A stretch of 64,000 nucleotides of DNA from Paracrocinitomix sp039939375. Its GTDB lineage: Bacteria; Bacteroidota; Bacteroidia; Flavobacteriales_D; Crocinitomicaceae. Below, piece after piece: positions 54,226 to 61,890 of the stretch. The notes under the pieces were generated by a model that ran no database searches, had not been told where the DNA came from, and worked only from the letters and a program-made list of their open reading frames with translations. The position numbers and the translations under genes are program-made. The stretch is from the NCBI GenBank assembly GCA_039939375.1, contig JBDVJO010000001.1, forward strand, positions 62,001-126,000. The letters are read 5' to 3'. The stretch's first letter is position 1. Each line of letters begins with the position of its first letter.

Positions 54226-55227
54226 CTACTCAAATTGCTTTCTTCGCGTGTTGTAATGAATAGTATAACCATTTTTTGACGCGGCACTTAGATAGGAGTT
54301 GTTGATCAGTTCTAGCACTTGTGATTGGCTTTCTGCGAAAGGTGAGATGATTTTATCAATTCGTTTTTCAGAAACACCAATCTCTTTTCCAAAATTTACA
54401 AAGTCAGTTCTGGTAGGTACTCCAGTACGTTTATAATTCACAGACCTCATTTTATCAGGAAGTAAACCACCGGTAAGTGCGAATGCAGGGTCATCTACGT
54501 GAATACGTGTATTAAGTAGATCATACATTGGACTTAGTATGTGGTCTCCGTTTAATGTTTCTAAGACCGCAAAGTTTTTCAAATGTGCATCACCATTAGA
54601 AATCAAATAATTGAAGAGAACTACCGAAAAGTATTTCTCAATCTCTATTCGCCATGCAGGAATGTATTGTTCAATAAGTTTACCCAGCTGCACATAATCG
54701 TAATCATATTTGAAATTATCACCGGCGTTTTCAACTGACTTTCCTGCAAGTGAAGCAAAATCTTCTTTGCCCCATTTGCCCCCTTCTTTTTTTACATCAA
54801 ATCGCTTCGTGATATATGCAGGTTCACCACTTTGAAAAAAGATGAGTGCGTTTGATGCAGTATTGATATCAAAAATTTGCTCAGCAATCTGCATTGTTAA
54901 ATGCTCATTGGCAGGAACATCACTCACCTTTCTAAGGTCAATTGGAATTGGTTTTAAGATATGTGTGCCTTGTTCTCCTTCTTTGGTTAGACGAAGCTTA
55001 TTTTTGTCTTGAATGATTGATAGCTTTTCTTGAACACCAGAAATAGAAAATCGATTTCTATTTTTTAAGAATTCTTCATTTGTTTCCTCATTCTTTTTGG
55101 GAGCATCATAAGGCAATATGTGACTAACTTTTTTGCCATCAAATACATGCCGAAGCGTTGCTGGACTGTATGAGTCATAACCTTCTTTCAAGGTGCCTGG
55201 ATCATATTTTATTTCAGGTAGGCTCAT
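54226..55227 (-). CDS. hipT: HipT-like kinase toxin
   Basis: This 333-residue protein is a HipA-type serine/threonine kinase without the N-terminal subdomain, which is a separate gene here. The Gly-rich loop is SISGVQEKL (Ser61 and Ser63), the same Ser-Ile-Ser arrangement as the autophosphorylated loop of E. coli O127 HipT. The active-site segments are NGDAHLKNF (Asp213, Asn218) and MYDLLN (Asp236). HipA/HipT kinases phosphorylate aminoacyl-tRNA synthetases (GltX or TrpS) and stop growth; the target here is unknown. The start overlaps the hipS stop (ATGA). Length and residue spacing fit HipT of the HipBST group better than full HipA (about 440). Confidence 0.85.
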   Translation of the reverse strand: MSLPEIKYDPGTLKEGYDSYSPATLRHVFDGKKVSHILPYDAPKKNEETNEEFLKNRNRFSISGVQEKLSIIQDKNKLRLTKEGEQGTHILKPIPIDLRKVSDVPANEHLTMQIAEQIFDINTASNALIFFQSGEPAYITKRFDVKKEGGKWGKEDFASLAGKSVENAGDNFKYDYDYVQLGKLIEQYIPAWRIEIEKYFSVVLFNYLISNGDAHLKNFAVLETLNGDHILSPMYDLLNTRIHVDDPAFALTGGLLPDKMRSVNYKRTGVPTRTDFVNFGKEIGVSEKRIDKIISPFAESQSQVLELINNSYLSAASKNGYTIHYNTRRKQFE

Positions 55228-55550
55228 TCGTTAATTTGTTTAATGGTTATTGCTCCAATGGTATCGTTTTGAGCTGTTGCCAAGAGTAAACCAAAATGAT
55301 CCTTTTCATCAATTCTTAATGTTCTACTTTGAAGTTTCTTATTAACTCCCTCGCTTAGCATATTGAAAAAGAATGGGAATAAGTTTTTATCTGAATATTC
55401 TTTTTTTGATTTAGGAAGTGTCAGACTAATAGCGGGTGCATCACTATCTATGAAGTACTCATCTTCATATGTAAAAGTGAAGCTTCTTTGATCATCTTCA
55501 ATTAAATAACCAGCAAGCCTATCGTTTCTATATACTGCTGCTTTTCTCAT
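55224..55550 (-). CDS. hipS: HipS-like protein (HipA N-terminal subdomain 1)
   Basis: This 108-residue protein matches the N-terminal subdomain of HipA ('Couple_hipA'): YRNDRLAGYLIEDDQ, the segment SLTLPKSKKEYSDKNLFPFFFNMLSEG and GLLLATAQNDTIGAI at the C-terminus. In HipBST modules this piece is a separate gene, HipS, and it neutralises the kinase in place of HipB. It overlaps both hipB and hipT by four bases (ATGA), giving the order HTH, HipS, HipT of the tripartite systems. Antitoxin activity is inferred from that arrangement. Confidence 0.82.
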   Translation of the reverse strand: MRKAAVYRNDRLAGYLIEDDQRSFTFTYEDEYFIDSDAPAISLTLPKSKKEYSDKNLFPFFFNMLSEGVNKKLQSRTLRIDEKDHFGLLLATAQNDTIGAITIKQINE

Positions 55551-55759
55551 TCAGTGTTTTTCTTGACTTCTAATTTGAGCTCCATACCCAATATTTGAGC
55601 AATTGAGTTGATGACTTCAATACTCGGATTTATCTTGTTCCCTTCAATTCGAATGACTGTATTGATGTTCACATCAGCTAGATCTGCAAGGTCTTGCTGA
55701 GTGATTCCAAGCAGCTTTCGTCTTTCTTTTATTGTATTTCCCAGTTCTTTAATCAACAT
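55547..55759 (-). CDS. hipB: HipB-like Xre-family HTH regulator
   Basis: This 70-residue protein is one compact Xre/Cro helix-turn-helix domain: LGNTIKERRKLLGITQQDLAD, then the recognition helix around VNINTVIRIEGNK and PSIEVINSIAQIL. It should bind operator DNA and repress the operon. It lacks the C-terminal extension of E. coli HipB, fitting the idea that neutralisation is done by HipS. It is the first gene of the operon; direct and inverted repeats lie just upstream. Confidence 0.85.
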   Translation of the reverse strand: MLIKELGNTIKERRKLLGITQQDLADLADVNINTVIRIEGNKINPSIEVINSIAQILGMELKLEVKKNTE

Positions 55760-55769
55760 TATACTGTTG

Positions 55770-55802
55770 TTTTGGTGTAAACATACGACATTTTGGTGTA
55801 AA
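55770..55802. promoter_or_regulatory. Two direct repeats TTTTGGTGTAAA, 21 bp apart
   Basis: TTTTGGTGTAAA occurs at 55770-55781 and 55791-55802, just upstream of the hipB-like start. The 21-bp spacing equals two helical turns, so two protein dimers could bind one face of the DNA. Likely operators for HipB. Confidence 0.5.
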
Positions 55803-55804
55803 AC

Positions 55805-55821
55805 AATGTTAAATAAACATT
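55805..55821. promoter_or_regulatory. Inverted repeat AATGTT-N5-AACATT
   Basis: This perfect 6+6-bp inverted repeat directly follows the direct repeats. Its sequence TAAATAAACATT is repeated in inverted orientation as AATGTTTATTTA at 55886-55897, so the hip promoter region contains two matched sites. Confidence 0.45.
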
Positions 55822-55873
55822 ATAATGTATAATTTACCTGTGTAATGATGGTTTGGTTATGAAAACATTACTG

Positions 55874-55895
55874 AATAAACAGTTTAATGTTTATT
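55874..55895. promoter_or_regulatory. Inverted repeat AATAAAC-N8-GTTTATT
   Basis: A perfect 7+7-bp inverted repeat, related in sequence to the site at 55805-55821, lies between the hip operon and the 62-residue gene. It could extend repression by HipB. Confidence 0.4.
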
Positions 55896-55904
55896 TAGAG
55901 ATGA

Positions 55905-56093
55905 CTATAAAATACAGCTCTGGATACTCTTTTCATCTAAGCCCATATAAGCGCAGAATTCTGAAATAGAAACAACTTGGTGTTGTTCTTTATTTAAATG
56001 CTTCTTGATGCGTTGGATGAGGTAACGAGAGTATCTTTCACTCTTTCCAGTGATGATCATAATGTCTTTTGGATATATCACAACTCTCTTCAT
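55905..56093 (-). CDS. Small basic protein, 62 residues, mobile-element type
   Basis: This protein reads MKRVVIYPKDIMIITGKSER, then RYLIQRIKKHLNKEQHQVV and ends SISEFCAYMGLDEKSIQSCIL. It resembles short HTH-like proteins (YPKD..TGKS.R and EFCAYMGL pattern) that I associate with Bacteroidota accessory regions; the exact role is unknown. It is on the same strand as the hip operon but 145 bases upstream of hipB. The gap 56094-56347 after it holds no recognisable gene. Confidence 0.6.
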   Translation of the reverse strand: MKRVVIYPKDIMIITGKSERYSRYLIQRIKKHLNKEQHQVVSISEFCAYMGLDEKSIQSCIL

Positions 56094-56347
56094 ACAGTAT
56101 CTATACTTATTCTATGCTCTTACCATACAAAATTAATACCTCATCATCCCTTTTCAATAGGTCATTTTAACACAAAACGGCAGATAGTTTATGAAGCGGA
56201 AGCCGAGATTTTGATGGCTGCTGCCATTTGCGAATATTTGCTTTGCGCGCATGCCTATGCTAATGTTTTACTCGAGTAAGCTCCGGCATGTAAACTGGTG
56301 AAATGGTCGACCAAGAGAAGGACCTATAACTAACAACGACAAATATT

Positions 56348-57097
56348 ATGGCAAAGCAGAAAGGCATAATCAAATTAGAAGGGAAAATCGGAGATTTATC
56401 CTTCTACAAAAGTAAAGACGGATACTTGGCCCGTGAAAAAGGCGGAGTTGATGGAGAGCGTATCAAAAAAGATCCTGCTTTCGTGAGAACGAGAGAAAAT
56501 GGTTCCGAATTTGGAGGTTCTGCAAAATCTGGGAAATTACTTAGAGATGCAATTCGTACCATGATGCAGAATGCTTCTGATAATCGTGTGACTTCTAGAG
56601 TTACTAAGTTGATGTCTCAAATTAAAAACTTGGACTCAACTAGTGTAAGAGGAGAGCGAAATGTTGGAGTTGCAATTGCCGGTGCGTCAGCAAAGGCACT
56701 ATTGAAAAACTTCAACTTCAATGACAAGGCGATTCTAGGGTCAATTTTATTCAATCCTTTTGATGTCGATTTGGGTACTGGTGTTATCACTTTAAACAAC
56801 TTGATTCCGGTCAATGATTTAAACAATGCACCAGGAGCAACTCACATCACTTTGAGAGGTGGTTGGGTAAAAGTTGATTTTTCTACTGGCGATTATGAGT
56901 TACAAGAGAGTAATGCTGTCAATCTTCCGATTGATGCTACCTCAACGAACGTACTCTTAACTCCAGCTGGAACACCTTCAGGAACTGGAACAGATTTATA
57001 CCTATTGATGGTTGAATTTTACCAAGAAGTGAATGGTGATCAATACACTCTGAAAAACGGAGCATTCAATGCGTTAGCAATTGTTGATGTACAATAA
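56348..57097 (+). CDS. Bacteroidota protein of unknown function, 249 residues
   Basis: The N-terminus MAKQKGIIKLEGKIGDLSFY followed by YLAREKGGVDGERIKKDPAFVRTRENGSEFG is a basic, Gly-rich stretch that recurs in many uncharacterised Bacteroidota proteins; the GKIGDLSFYKSKDGYLAR part faintly recalls DUF6266. The C-terminal half is beta-rich (ITLRGGWVKVDFSTGDYEL) and ends without a membrane segment. It starts a three-gene unit with two small membrane proteins. A structural or DNA-binding role has been neither shown nor excluded. Confidence 0.65.
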   Translation: MAKQKGIIKLEGKIGDLSFYKSKDGYLAREKGGVDGERIKKDPAFVRTRENGSEFGGSAKSGKLLRDAIRTMMQNASDNRVTSRVTKLMSQIKNLDSTSVRGERNVGVAIAGASAKALLKNFNFNDKAILGSILFNPFDVDLGTGVITLNNLIPVNDLNNAPGATHITLRGGWVKVDFSTGDYELQESNAVNLPIDATSTNVLLTPAGTPSGTGTDLYLLMVEFYQEVNGDQYTLKNGAFNALAIVDVQ

Positions 57098-57105
57098 TCT
57101 TAAGC

Positions 57106-57357
57106 ATGAAGAAAGAACGATTCAAGGACAAATTGAAATCTTACTTCAAAAGATGTGGAGTTGATACTCCGCCTTTCTTTAAGAAGTTGCGCACAATTGG
57201 CTTAGTTGTAGCTGCTGCAGGAACAACAATTCTTGCTTCACCGATTGCACTTCCAGCTCTTGTTTCTACCATTGGTGGTTACTTGATTGTAGGAGGTTCA
57301 GTTGCTACAGCTATGAGTCAAGCTGCAATTGCAGATCATGCTGATTGTGAAGAGTAA
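57106..57357 (+). CDS. Small membrane protein, 83 residues, cassette gene 2
   Basis: A basic N-terminus (MKKERFKDKLKSYFKRCGVD) is followed by two hydrophobic segments (TIGLVVAAAGTTILASPIALPAL and TIGGYLIVGGSVATAMSQAA) and an acidic tail ending HADCEE. It follows the 249-residue gene by eight bases. The size and shape resemble holins, but no sequence match supports that. Confidence 0.6.
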   Translation: MKKERFKDKLKSYFKRCGVDTPPFFKKLRTIGLVVAAAGTTILASPIALPALVSTIGGYLIVGGSVATAMSQAAIADHADCEE

Positions 57358-57366
57358 ATCGATTGT

Positions 57367-57588
57367 ATGGCAGGATTGCATCACATAGAAAATGATACAG
57401 TTGCTGGAACTATCGGTGGAACACTGCTGGCAATTCTCCCCAATTTGGAAACGACAGATATCACAAGAACTATTGTTCTAGGAGCTGTTGGAGCAATTGC
57501 CAGTTTTGTAATTACTCAACTGTGCAAATGGGCTTGGAAAAAGCTCAAAAACAAATTTATTAATCGCTCGAAAGGGCCTAAAAAGTGA
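57367..57588 (+). CDS. Small membrane protein, 73 residues, cassette gene 3
   Basis: This protein begins MAGLHHIENDTVAGTIGGTL, then has one or two hydrophobic stretches (GTIGGTLLAILPN and RTIVLGAVGAIASFVITQL) and a basic tail (KWAWKKLKNKFINRSKGPKK). It lies nine bases after gene 2 and before a strong terminator, so it ends the unit. Its charge pattern is the reverse of gene 2 (acidic N-terminus, basic C-terminus), which would fit a pair of interacting membrane proteins. Confidence 0.6.
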   Translation: MAGLHHIENDTVAGTIGGTLLAILPNLETTDITRTIVLGAVGAIASFVITQLCKWAWKKLKNKFINRSKGPKK

Positions 57589-57612
57589 GTACATACTCAT
57601 TCAAAAAATAAA

Positions 57613-57640
57613 GGGATATCAAATTTGGTATCCCTTTTTT
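57613..57640 (+). terminator. Rho-independent terminator
   Basis: GGGATATC, loop AAATTT, GGTATCCC (8 bp with one G-T pair), then six T. It ends the three-gene cassette. Confidence 0.85.
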
Positions 57641-57661
57641 GCGTCATGAACATCAACATCT

Positions 57662-57717
57662 AAAAAGTGAAAGGATTATGGACTGCGCTGTGATGGTGCG
57701 TTATCCTTTTACTTTTT
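57662..57717. terminator. Long terminator-like hairpin
   Basis: AAAAAGTGAAAGGAT pairs with ATCCTTTTACTTTTT (15 bp, one G-T) around a 26-base loop. It comes 22 bases after the cassette terminator, between the cassette and the convergent CDF gene, and could stop that transcript on the reverse strand. Confidence 0.55.
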
Positions 57718-57814
57718 TGATGATCCTCCTGGAAGAGGACGCACGGAATCCTCTTCATTTGAAAATAGCACCCAAAATTTCAGAGTGCGGAACTGCCAAT
57801 TTTTATCTTAGCAC

Positions 57815-58606
57815 TCATTTACCTAATTTCAATATTCTAAGCGCTCCTCTCACTACTACAACAAATACTATCAACCCAATGATTAAATCTGGAATTCTGG
57901 AATTAAATTGCCATACTAATATTCCTGCTGTGATTACTCCAAGGTTAACAATGATATCATTGGTTGTAAAGATCCAACTAGCCTTCATATGGGCCTCATC
58001 ACTTTTTTCACGGTTCATCAACCAAAGGCATAATGAATTACCTAATAATGCAATAATTGAAACTATAATCATCAAATTAAAATTGGGTGTTTCACCAAAC
58101 CCGACAAAGCGCCTAAGGATTTCTGAAAAACCAATAATGGCAAGCGAAATTTGGAAGTAGCCGCTGATACTGGCAATCCGTTTCTTTTTAGAAATTGCTT
58201 TACCTACCGCATAAAGGCTAAGACCATATACTATGGCATCTGCAAACATATCTAATGAATCAGCAATCAAACCCATAGAATGTGCGATTATGCCAGTAGT
58301 CATTTCAGCTACGAATAAGAAGGCATTAATGAGCAAAACAATTATAAGCGTTTTTCTTTGTGATTTTTCAGCTTTAGAATTCGGAAGTTCTGCTTCTATT
58401 GTTCCTTTATAATCATCAGATAAGTTCAGTTCAGCTATGGCAATTGATATTTCATCCACTTTTAAAGTATGATAAACCGATAATGTACGTTTAGCTAAGT
58501 CAAATTCAAGGTGTGAAATTTGATTCAATGGCTCAAGTTTCATCCTCACCATTTGCTCTTCAGCTGAACAGTCCATTTTTTGGATGTGGTATGTTGATTT
58601 ATTCAT
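57815..58606 (-). CDS. Cation diffusion facilitator with N-terminal HMA-like domain
   Basis: This protein of about 263 residues has a small N-terminal ferredoxin-like domain (TYHIQKMDCSAEEQMVRM, a metal-binding HMA-like loop with one Cys) and then the six-helix CDF core: NAFLFVAEMTTGIIAHSMG with GLIADSLDMFADA, where His/Asp residues form the transport site. It lacks most of the cytoplasmic C-terminal domain of long CDFs. These pumps export Zn, Co or similar divalent metal from the cytoplasm. I start at the ATG at 58606; it overlaps the TonB receptor gene. Three operon genes deal with metal or TonB uptake, so metal homeostasis is the likely role. Confidence 0.85.
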   Translation of the reverse strand: MNKSTYHIQKMDCSAEEQMVRMKLEPLNQISHLEFDLAKRTLSVYHTLKVDEISIAIAELNLSDDYKGTIEAELPNSKAEKSQRKTLIIVLLINAFLFVAEMTTGIIAHSMGLIADSLDMFADAIVYGLSLYAVGKAISKKKRIASISGYFQISLAIIGFSEILRRFVGFGETPNFNLMIIVSIIALLGNSLCLWLMNREKSDEAHMKASWIFTTNDIIVNLGVITAGILVWQFNSRIPDLIIGLIVFVVVVRGALRILKLGK

Positions 58607-60806
58607 CCTCATCACCTTCCTCTTCTTCAGCGAACAGTTTGATTACAATGCCACCGTTAAACACAAAACCATCAGTGGGAGCCCATATTTCAGAAAAAGT
58701 TGGATTTGATGTAGGTGGGGTTACCATAGTTTGATAACGAGATTGTCTGGCATCCGTAAAGTTTTCAAAATTGATGAATAAGCTTATATGTTTGAATTCT
58801 CTGCCAATCATTAAACCCATCATCCAATAATCCCTAGTTTGAGAATAATCGCTCCTAAATTGCTCACCGATATAATAAACCTCATAGCCAATACGCCATT
58901 TTTCTTCCACTTCATACATTAAAATAGCCCCAGCATTATGTTTTGGAGTTAGCGGTTTTTGATTATTTATATTGTTGTATTTCAGTGCAACATCTGTGTA
59001 AGTATACTGTAAGAATAATTTAAAATCGAATAGAGTAAACTTCATATTGGTCTCAAATCCCATGCTTTGAATGGGGCCATCAGCATTCGCAAATGAATAA
59101 GAATTACCAATCAAATCAGATTCAAGCAGCAAGCCATTATTCAGCTGAGTGTAAAAGAACATTTGATTCACTGAGAAAGTTAATTTTTTACCAATCAAAG
59201 ATTTGTAATTCACATCAAAATTTGCGCCTATTGATTTTTCGGGATTAATAGAATTCATGGCAATCGGGTTGACTCCTTGAAAGGATAAAATCTCACTTTC
59301 TTCATTAAATATGGTGGGAAGCTTATATCCCAAACCTCCGCCAATTCTTGAACTGAACTTTCTATGTGGCTTTATTAGGAGTGAGATTCTTGGAAGTGGG
59401 AAAAAACCAAATTCGGAATTGTAATCTGTTCTAAACCCTGATTCTAAAATGAATTTTTCGTTGATATCCCAATTGTTTTGAGCAAATAGCCCAATAGTTT
59501 GGAAGCTATAGTCACGTAGGGAGACACCTGAAGATTGTTGATTTTCTTTAAAACTATCAGTAAAAAAGTTTGTGCCTATTATCCAATCTGTTTTTTCATT
59601 TTCTTTAGAAAAGGACACTTCTGAAAAAGAAGCTATCTGTTCTCCTTGGAATGTGTAGGCCGGAATAGATATATTTCTGTTAAAGTAGTTGATACTATTG
59701 CGACCAGTAAGCAACCACTCATTTTCAAATTTATGTTCGAAATGAAGCTGAGAAGATAACCGTTTTGATAGGTTCTGTTCTGAAAATGTGTGAGTTGAAT
59801 CTTGATTTCCTTTGATCACTTCAATATCGCCGCCTAATCGATCTTCAAAAGCTCCATTCAAACCAACCCAAAAGGTAGTATTGTCAGATGGATACCAAAA
59901 TATTTTAGGGTTTATACTTAAGCTTTGCACTTTTGGAATATCAGAAAACCCATCATTATTTGGGTCATAGGGTATTTGGTTGTGACCTGATGCATAAGCT
60001 GTAAAACCTACTTTACCAAATCTTTGCCCCCAAAATAAATTTGCCGTTGACCCTATTGCCGAAGTTTGATTCAGCATAAAGCTCAACTCAGGAGAATCTT
60101 CTTCAGGCTGTTTAGTTACTAGGTTAATTAGACCAGCAATCGCACCTCCGCCATATAGGGTTGATGCACTTCCTTTAACGACCTCAACTTGTTGCAAATC
60201 TAAAGGTGGTACCTGCATCACACTCAAGCCTCCAGAAAATCCACTATAGATTGGGAATCCATCTTTTAAAAGTTGTGTGTAACGACCGTCTAAACCTTGA
60301 ATTCGTAAGCTTTGATTTCCTGAATTTGCAGAAGTTTGTTGCACCATAATACCAGTACTTTCACGAAGAATCATTGCAATATTAGTAGAGTTCATGATGG
60401 ACTTTTCGCCGAGTTCTTCACCACCAATAACTTCAGTTCGTGTAGGAATATCCTCTATTGTACGACTGCTTCTGGTTGCTCTTACTTGAACTGTTTCGAG
60501 TTCTTCATTTGACTCTAGGTGAACCAAGTAAGGTTTTTCTGATGTCAATGGAAAATGAAGCGTATCAGTTAATTCGTCATAACCTACATAGGAAAAGACA
60601 ATGAGCTGTTTTCCATCTGGAATTTTATCAATAGTTAAAACTCCCTCCAAGTTTGTTACGGCTCCTAAAGAGGTTCCGATTAATTTTGCTGTTGCCCCAA
60701 TGAGTGGCTCTTCAGTGGCTTTGTCTTTCAGTATAGCCTGAAAGGTATTTTGTCCAAAGGACGTATGAATTATTAGTATGCTAAGGCATAACATTAATTT
60801 GCGCAT
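58599..60806 (-). CDS. TonB-dependent outer-membrane receptor
   Basis: This 735-residue receptor has a signal peptide (MRKLMLCLSILIIHTSFG), a carboxypeptidase-regulatory-like N-terminal domain (DKATEEPLIGATAKLIGTSL), a plug domain with IEDIPTRTEVIGGEEL and SGNQSLRIQGLDGRYTQLL, and a 22-strand barrel region. The plug core VEVVKGSASTLYGGGAIAGL is complete. It takes up a ligand too large or scarce for porins, here possibly a metal complex because a CDF pump and a Cys-rich protein share the operon. The C-terminus ends in an acidic EEEEGDEDE tail after the last strand, which is unusual for a barrel end. Confidence 0.92.
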   Translation of the reverse strand: MRKLMLCLSILIIHTSFGQNTFQAILKDKATEEPLIGATAKLIGTSLGAVTNLEGVLTIDKIPDGKQLIVFSYVGYDELTDTLHFPLTSEKPYLVHLESNEELETVQVRATRSSRTIEDIPTRTEVIGGEELGEKSIMNSTNIAMILRESTGIMVQQTSANSGNQSLRIQGLDGRYTQLLKDGFPIYSGFSGGLSVMQVPPLDLQQVEVVKGSASTLYGGGAIAGLINLVTKQPEEDSPELSFMLNQTSAIGSTANLFWGQRFGKVGFTAYASGHNQIPYDPNNDGFSDIPKVQSLSINPKIFWYPSDNTTFWVGLNGAFEDRLGGDIEVIKGNQDSTHTFSEQNLSKRLSSQLHFEHKFENEWLLTGRNSINYFNRNISIPAYTFQGEQIASFSEVSFSKENEKTDWIIGTNFFTDSFKENQQSSGVSLRDYSFQTIGLFAQNNWDINEKFILESGFRTDYNSEFGFFPLPRISLLIKPHRKFSSRIGGGLGYKLPTIFNEESEILSFQGVNPIAMNSINPEKSIGANFDVNYKSLIGKKLTFSVNQMFFYTQLNNGLLLESDLIGNSYSFANADGPIQSMGFETNMKFTLFDFKLFLQYTYTDVALKYNNINNQKPLTPKHNAGAILMYEVEEKWRIGYEVYYIGEQFRSDYSQTRDYWMMGLMIGREFKHISLFINFENFTDARQSRYQTMVTPPTSNPTFSEIWAPTDGFVFNGGIVIKLFAEEEEGDEDE

Positions 60807-60864
60807 GGCTTAATTTTTTAAATTGTAAACTACCCTAAATAGGGCCTAAGAAAATATAGGAGAT

Positions 60865-61185
60865 TTAGACTTGCGGGGGGTGCCAAATCGGCCATGTATG
60901 GCAAATAGATTCCGAAGGAAGATACTGTGAAAACAATGATCCATAAGTCACAGTTTCAGAAGTAACAACATATGTTGTAGGTAAGTTAAATCCAATACAT
61001 GTAGAACAAGAAATAAACGGATTGCATGAACCGCAACAATCTTCATCTTCATTATTAGAATTGCTCTCTGAGGAATCATATGAAATTGAGCATTCAGATT
61101 CCTCACACATGTCAGAACTTTCCAGCAATGGAGAAATCTGAAGGAAAATTATAAATGTGCAAAATATGATTGACAACAACTTCAT
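60865..61185 (-). CDS. Small Cys-rich exported protein, DUF6660-like
   Basis: I start at the ATG at 61185, which opens a signal peptide (MKLLSIIFCTFIIFLQISPL); the longer frame from 61308 reads into a noncoding region. The mature part of about 85 residues is rich in Ser, Asp and Cys (MCEESECS, DEDCCGSC and SCSTCIG), which looks suited to bind metal. Similar small proteins are found next to TonB receptors and CDF pumps in Bacteroidota (DUF6660-like). It is the first gene of the three-gene metal operon. Confidence 0.65.
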   Translation of the reverse strand: MKLLSIIFCTFIIFLQISPLLESSDMCEESECSISYDSSESNSNNEDEDCCGSCNPFISCSTCIGFNLPTTYVVTSETVTYGSLFSQYLPSESICHTWPIWHPPQV

Positions 61186-61190
61186 TGAAG

Positions 61191-61198
61191 CAAATATA
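61191..61198 (-). promoter_or_regulatory. Bacteroidota -7 box TATATTTG
   Basis: The reverse strand reads TATATTTG, five bases before the ATG at 61185. The same box-to-ATG distance occurs at 5479-5492, again suggesting a nearly leaderless mRNA. Confidence 0.4.
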
Positions 61199-61218
61199 AG
61201 TATTTCGAACCTAATAGC

Positions 61219-61837
61219 ACAGGTTATACAGCCTTGAGCAAGCGTTGGCCAGTGTTCCCGCAGTTCCGTTTTACTCCATGCGGGATTAATTCGAAAACGT
61301 AATTTCAAAAGAAATTACTGTCTCACTGAAGCGCGAGCCGACTGCGAGTGGAGCAAGGGTGCATGCAGGTGAATGACTGAAAGGAATGACTGAATGCAAC
61401 TGTTTACGGCAGGGCTGGCGGAGTTTTTGGAGTGTGTTGGGGAAGGCAAGTTTTGCGACTGAATGAGCCGCAATGCAGTGGAACAGAGTGAAGGTGATTG
61501 AAGGAGTAATGCTTGCGTGTGGTTTGAGAAGTGTGCTAAGCAATCCTTTGCGTAGCTTACTGACAAACATGGATACACAAACTATGACAGCCCGATTAGC
61601 CCGAAGCGACCCGCAGGCGAGCACAATTATTAAGGTGCGGTGACACCCCTATGATTTCTTGTGAGTTTAGCGAACACCCTATTGGGGTTTGGGGTGGCAG
61701 TAAAGCACCGGGTGAGGATTGAACGGAATGTGTGAAGCAAAACATTAGCACAAGGGCGATCGCAGAGAGTTTATAGACCCTTTTGATTATGGTTTGCGAA
61801 ACAAAATGAAGAGATTGACGAACACCTTATAACCTGT
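61219..61837. mobile_element. GC-richer noncoding segment bounded by 10-bp inverted repeats
   Basis: ACAGGTTATA at 61219-61228 is matched by TATAACCTGT at 61828-61837, enclosing about 600 bases that are visibly richer in G and C than the genes around it. Open frames inside it (for example on the reverse strand at 61286-61624) have no sensible protein features. Short hairpins are present. It fills the gene-free stretch between the metal operon and the HEPN-like gene (61186-61890). It may be a MITE-like or dispersed repeat element, or a structured RNA. No target-site duplication is obvious. Confidence 0.5.
61299..61318. ncRNA. Perfect hairpin inside the GC-richer segment
   Basis: GTAATTTC, loop AAAA, GAAATTAC: an 8-bp perfect stem near the left end of the segment. 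It is the clearest local structure there, but AT-rich, so its significance alone is low. Confidence 0.25.
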
Positions 61838-61890
61838 TTTACTAAACGTTATTGTTGACTGATGAATTAAATCGAAGATAAATTCCTAAA

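Noticed and set aside
57639..58160. Forward-strand frame of 173 residues
   Set aside because: It is a shadow of the CDF gene on the other strand and partly of the terminator region.
61286..61624. Protein-coding genes in the GC-richer segment
   Set aside because: Frames are short, overlap each other and show no signal peptide, domain or plausible start; base composition there is atypical in all frames.
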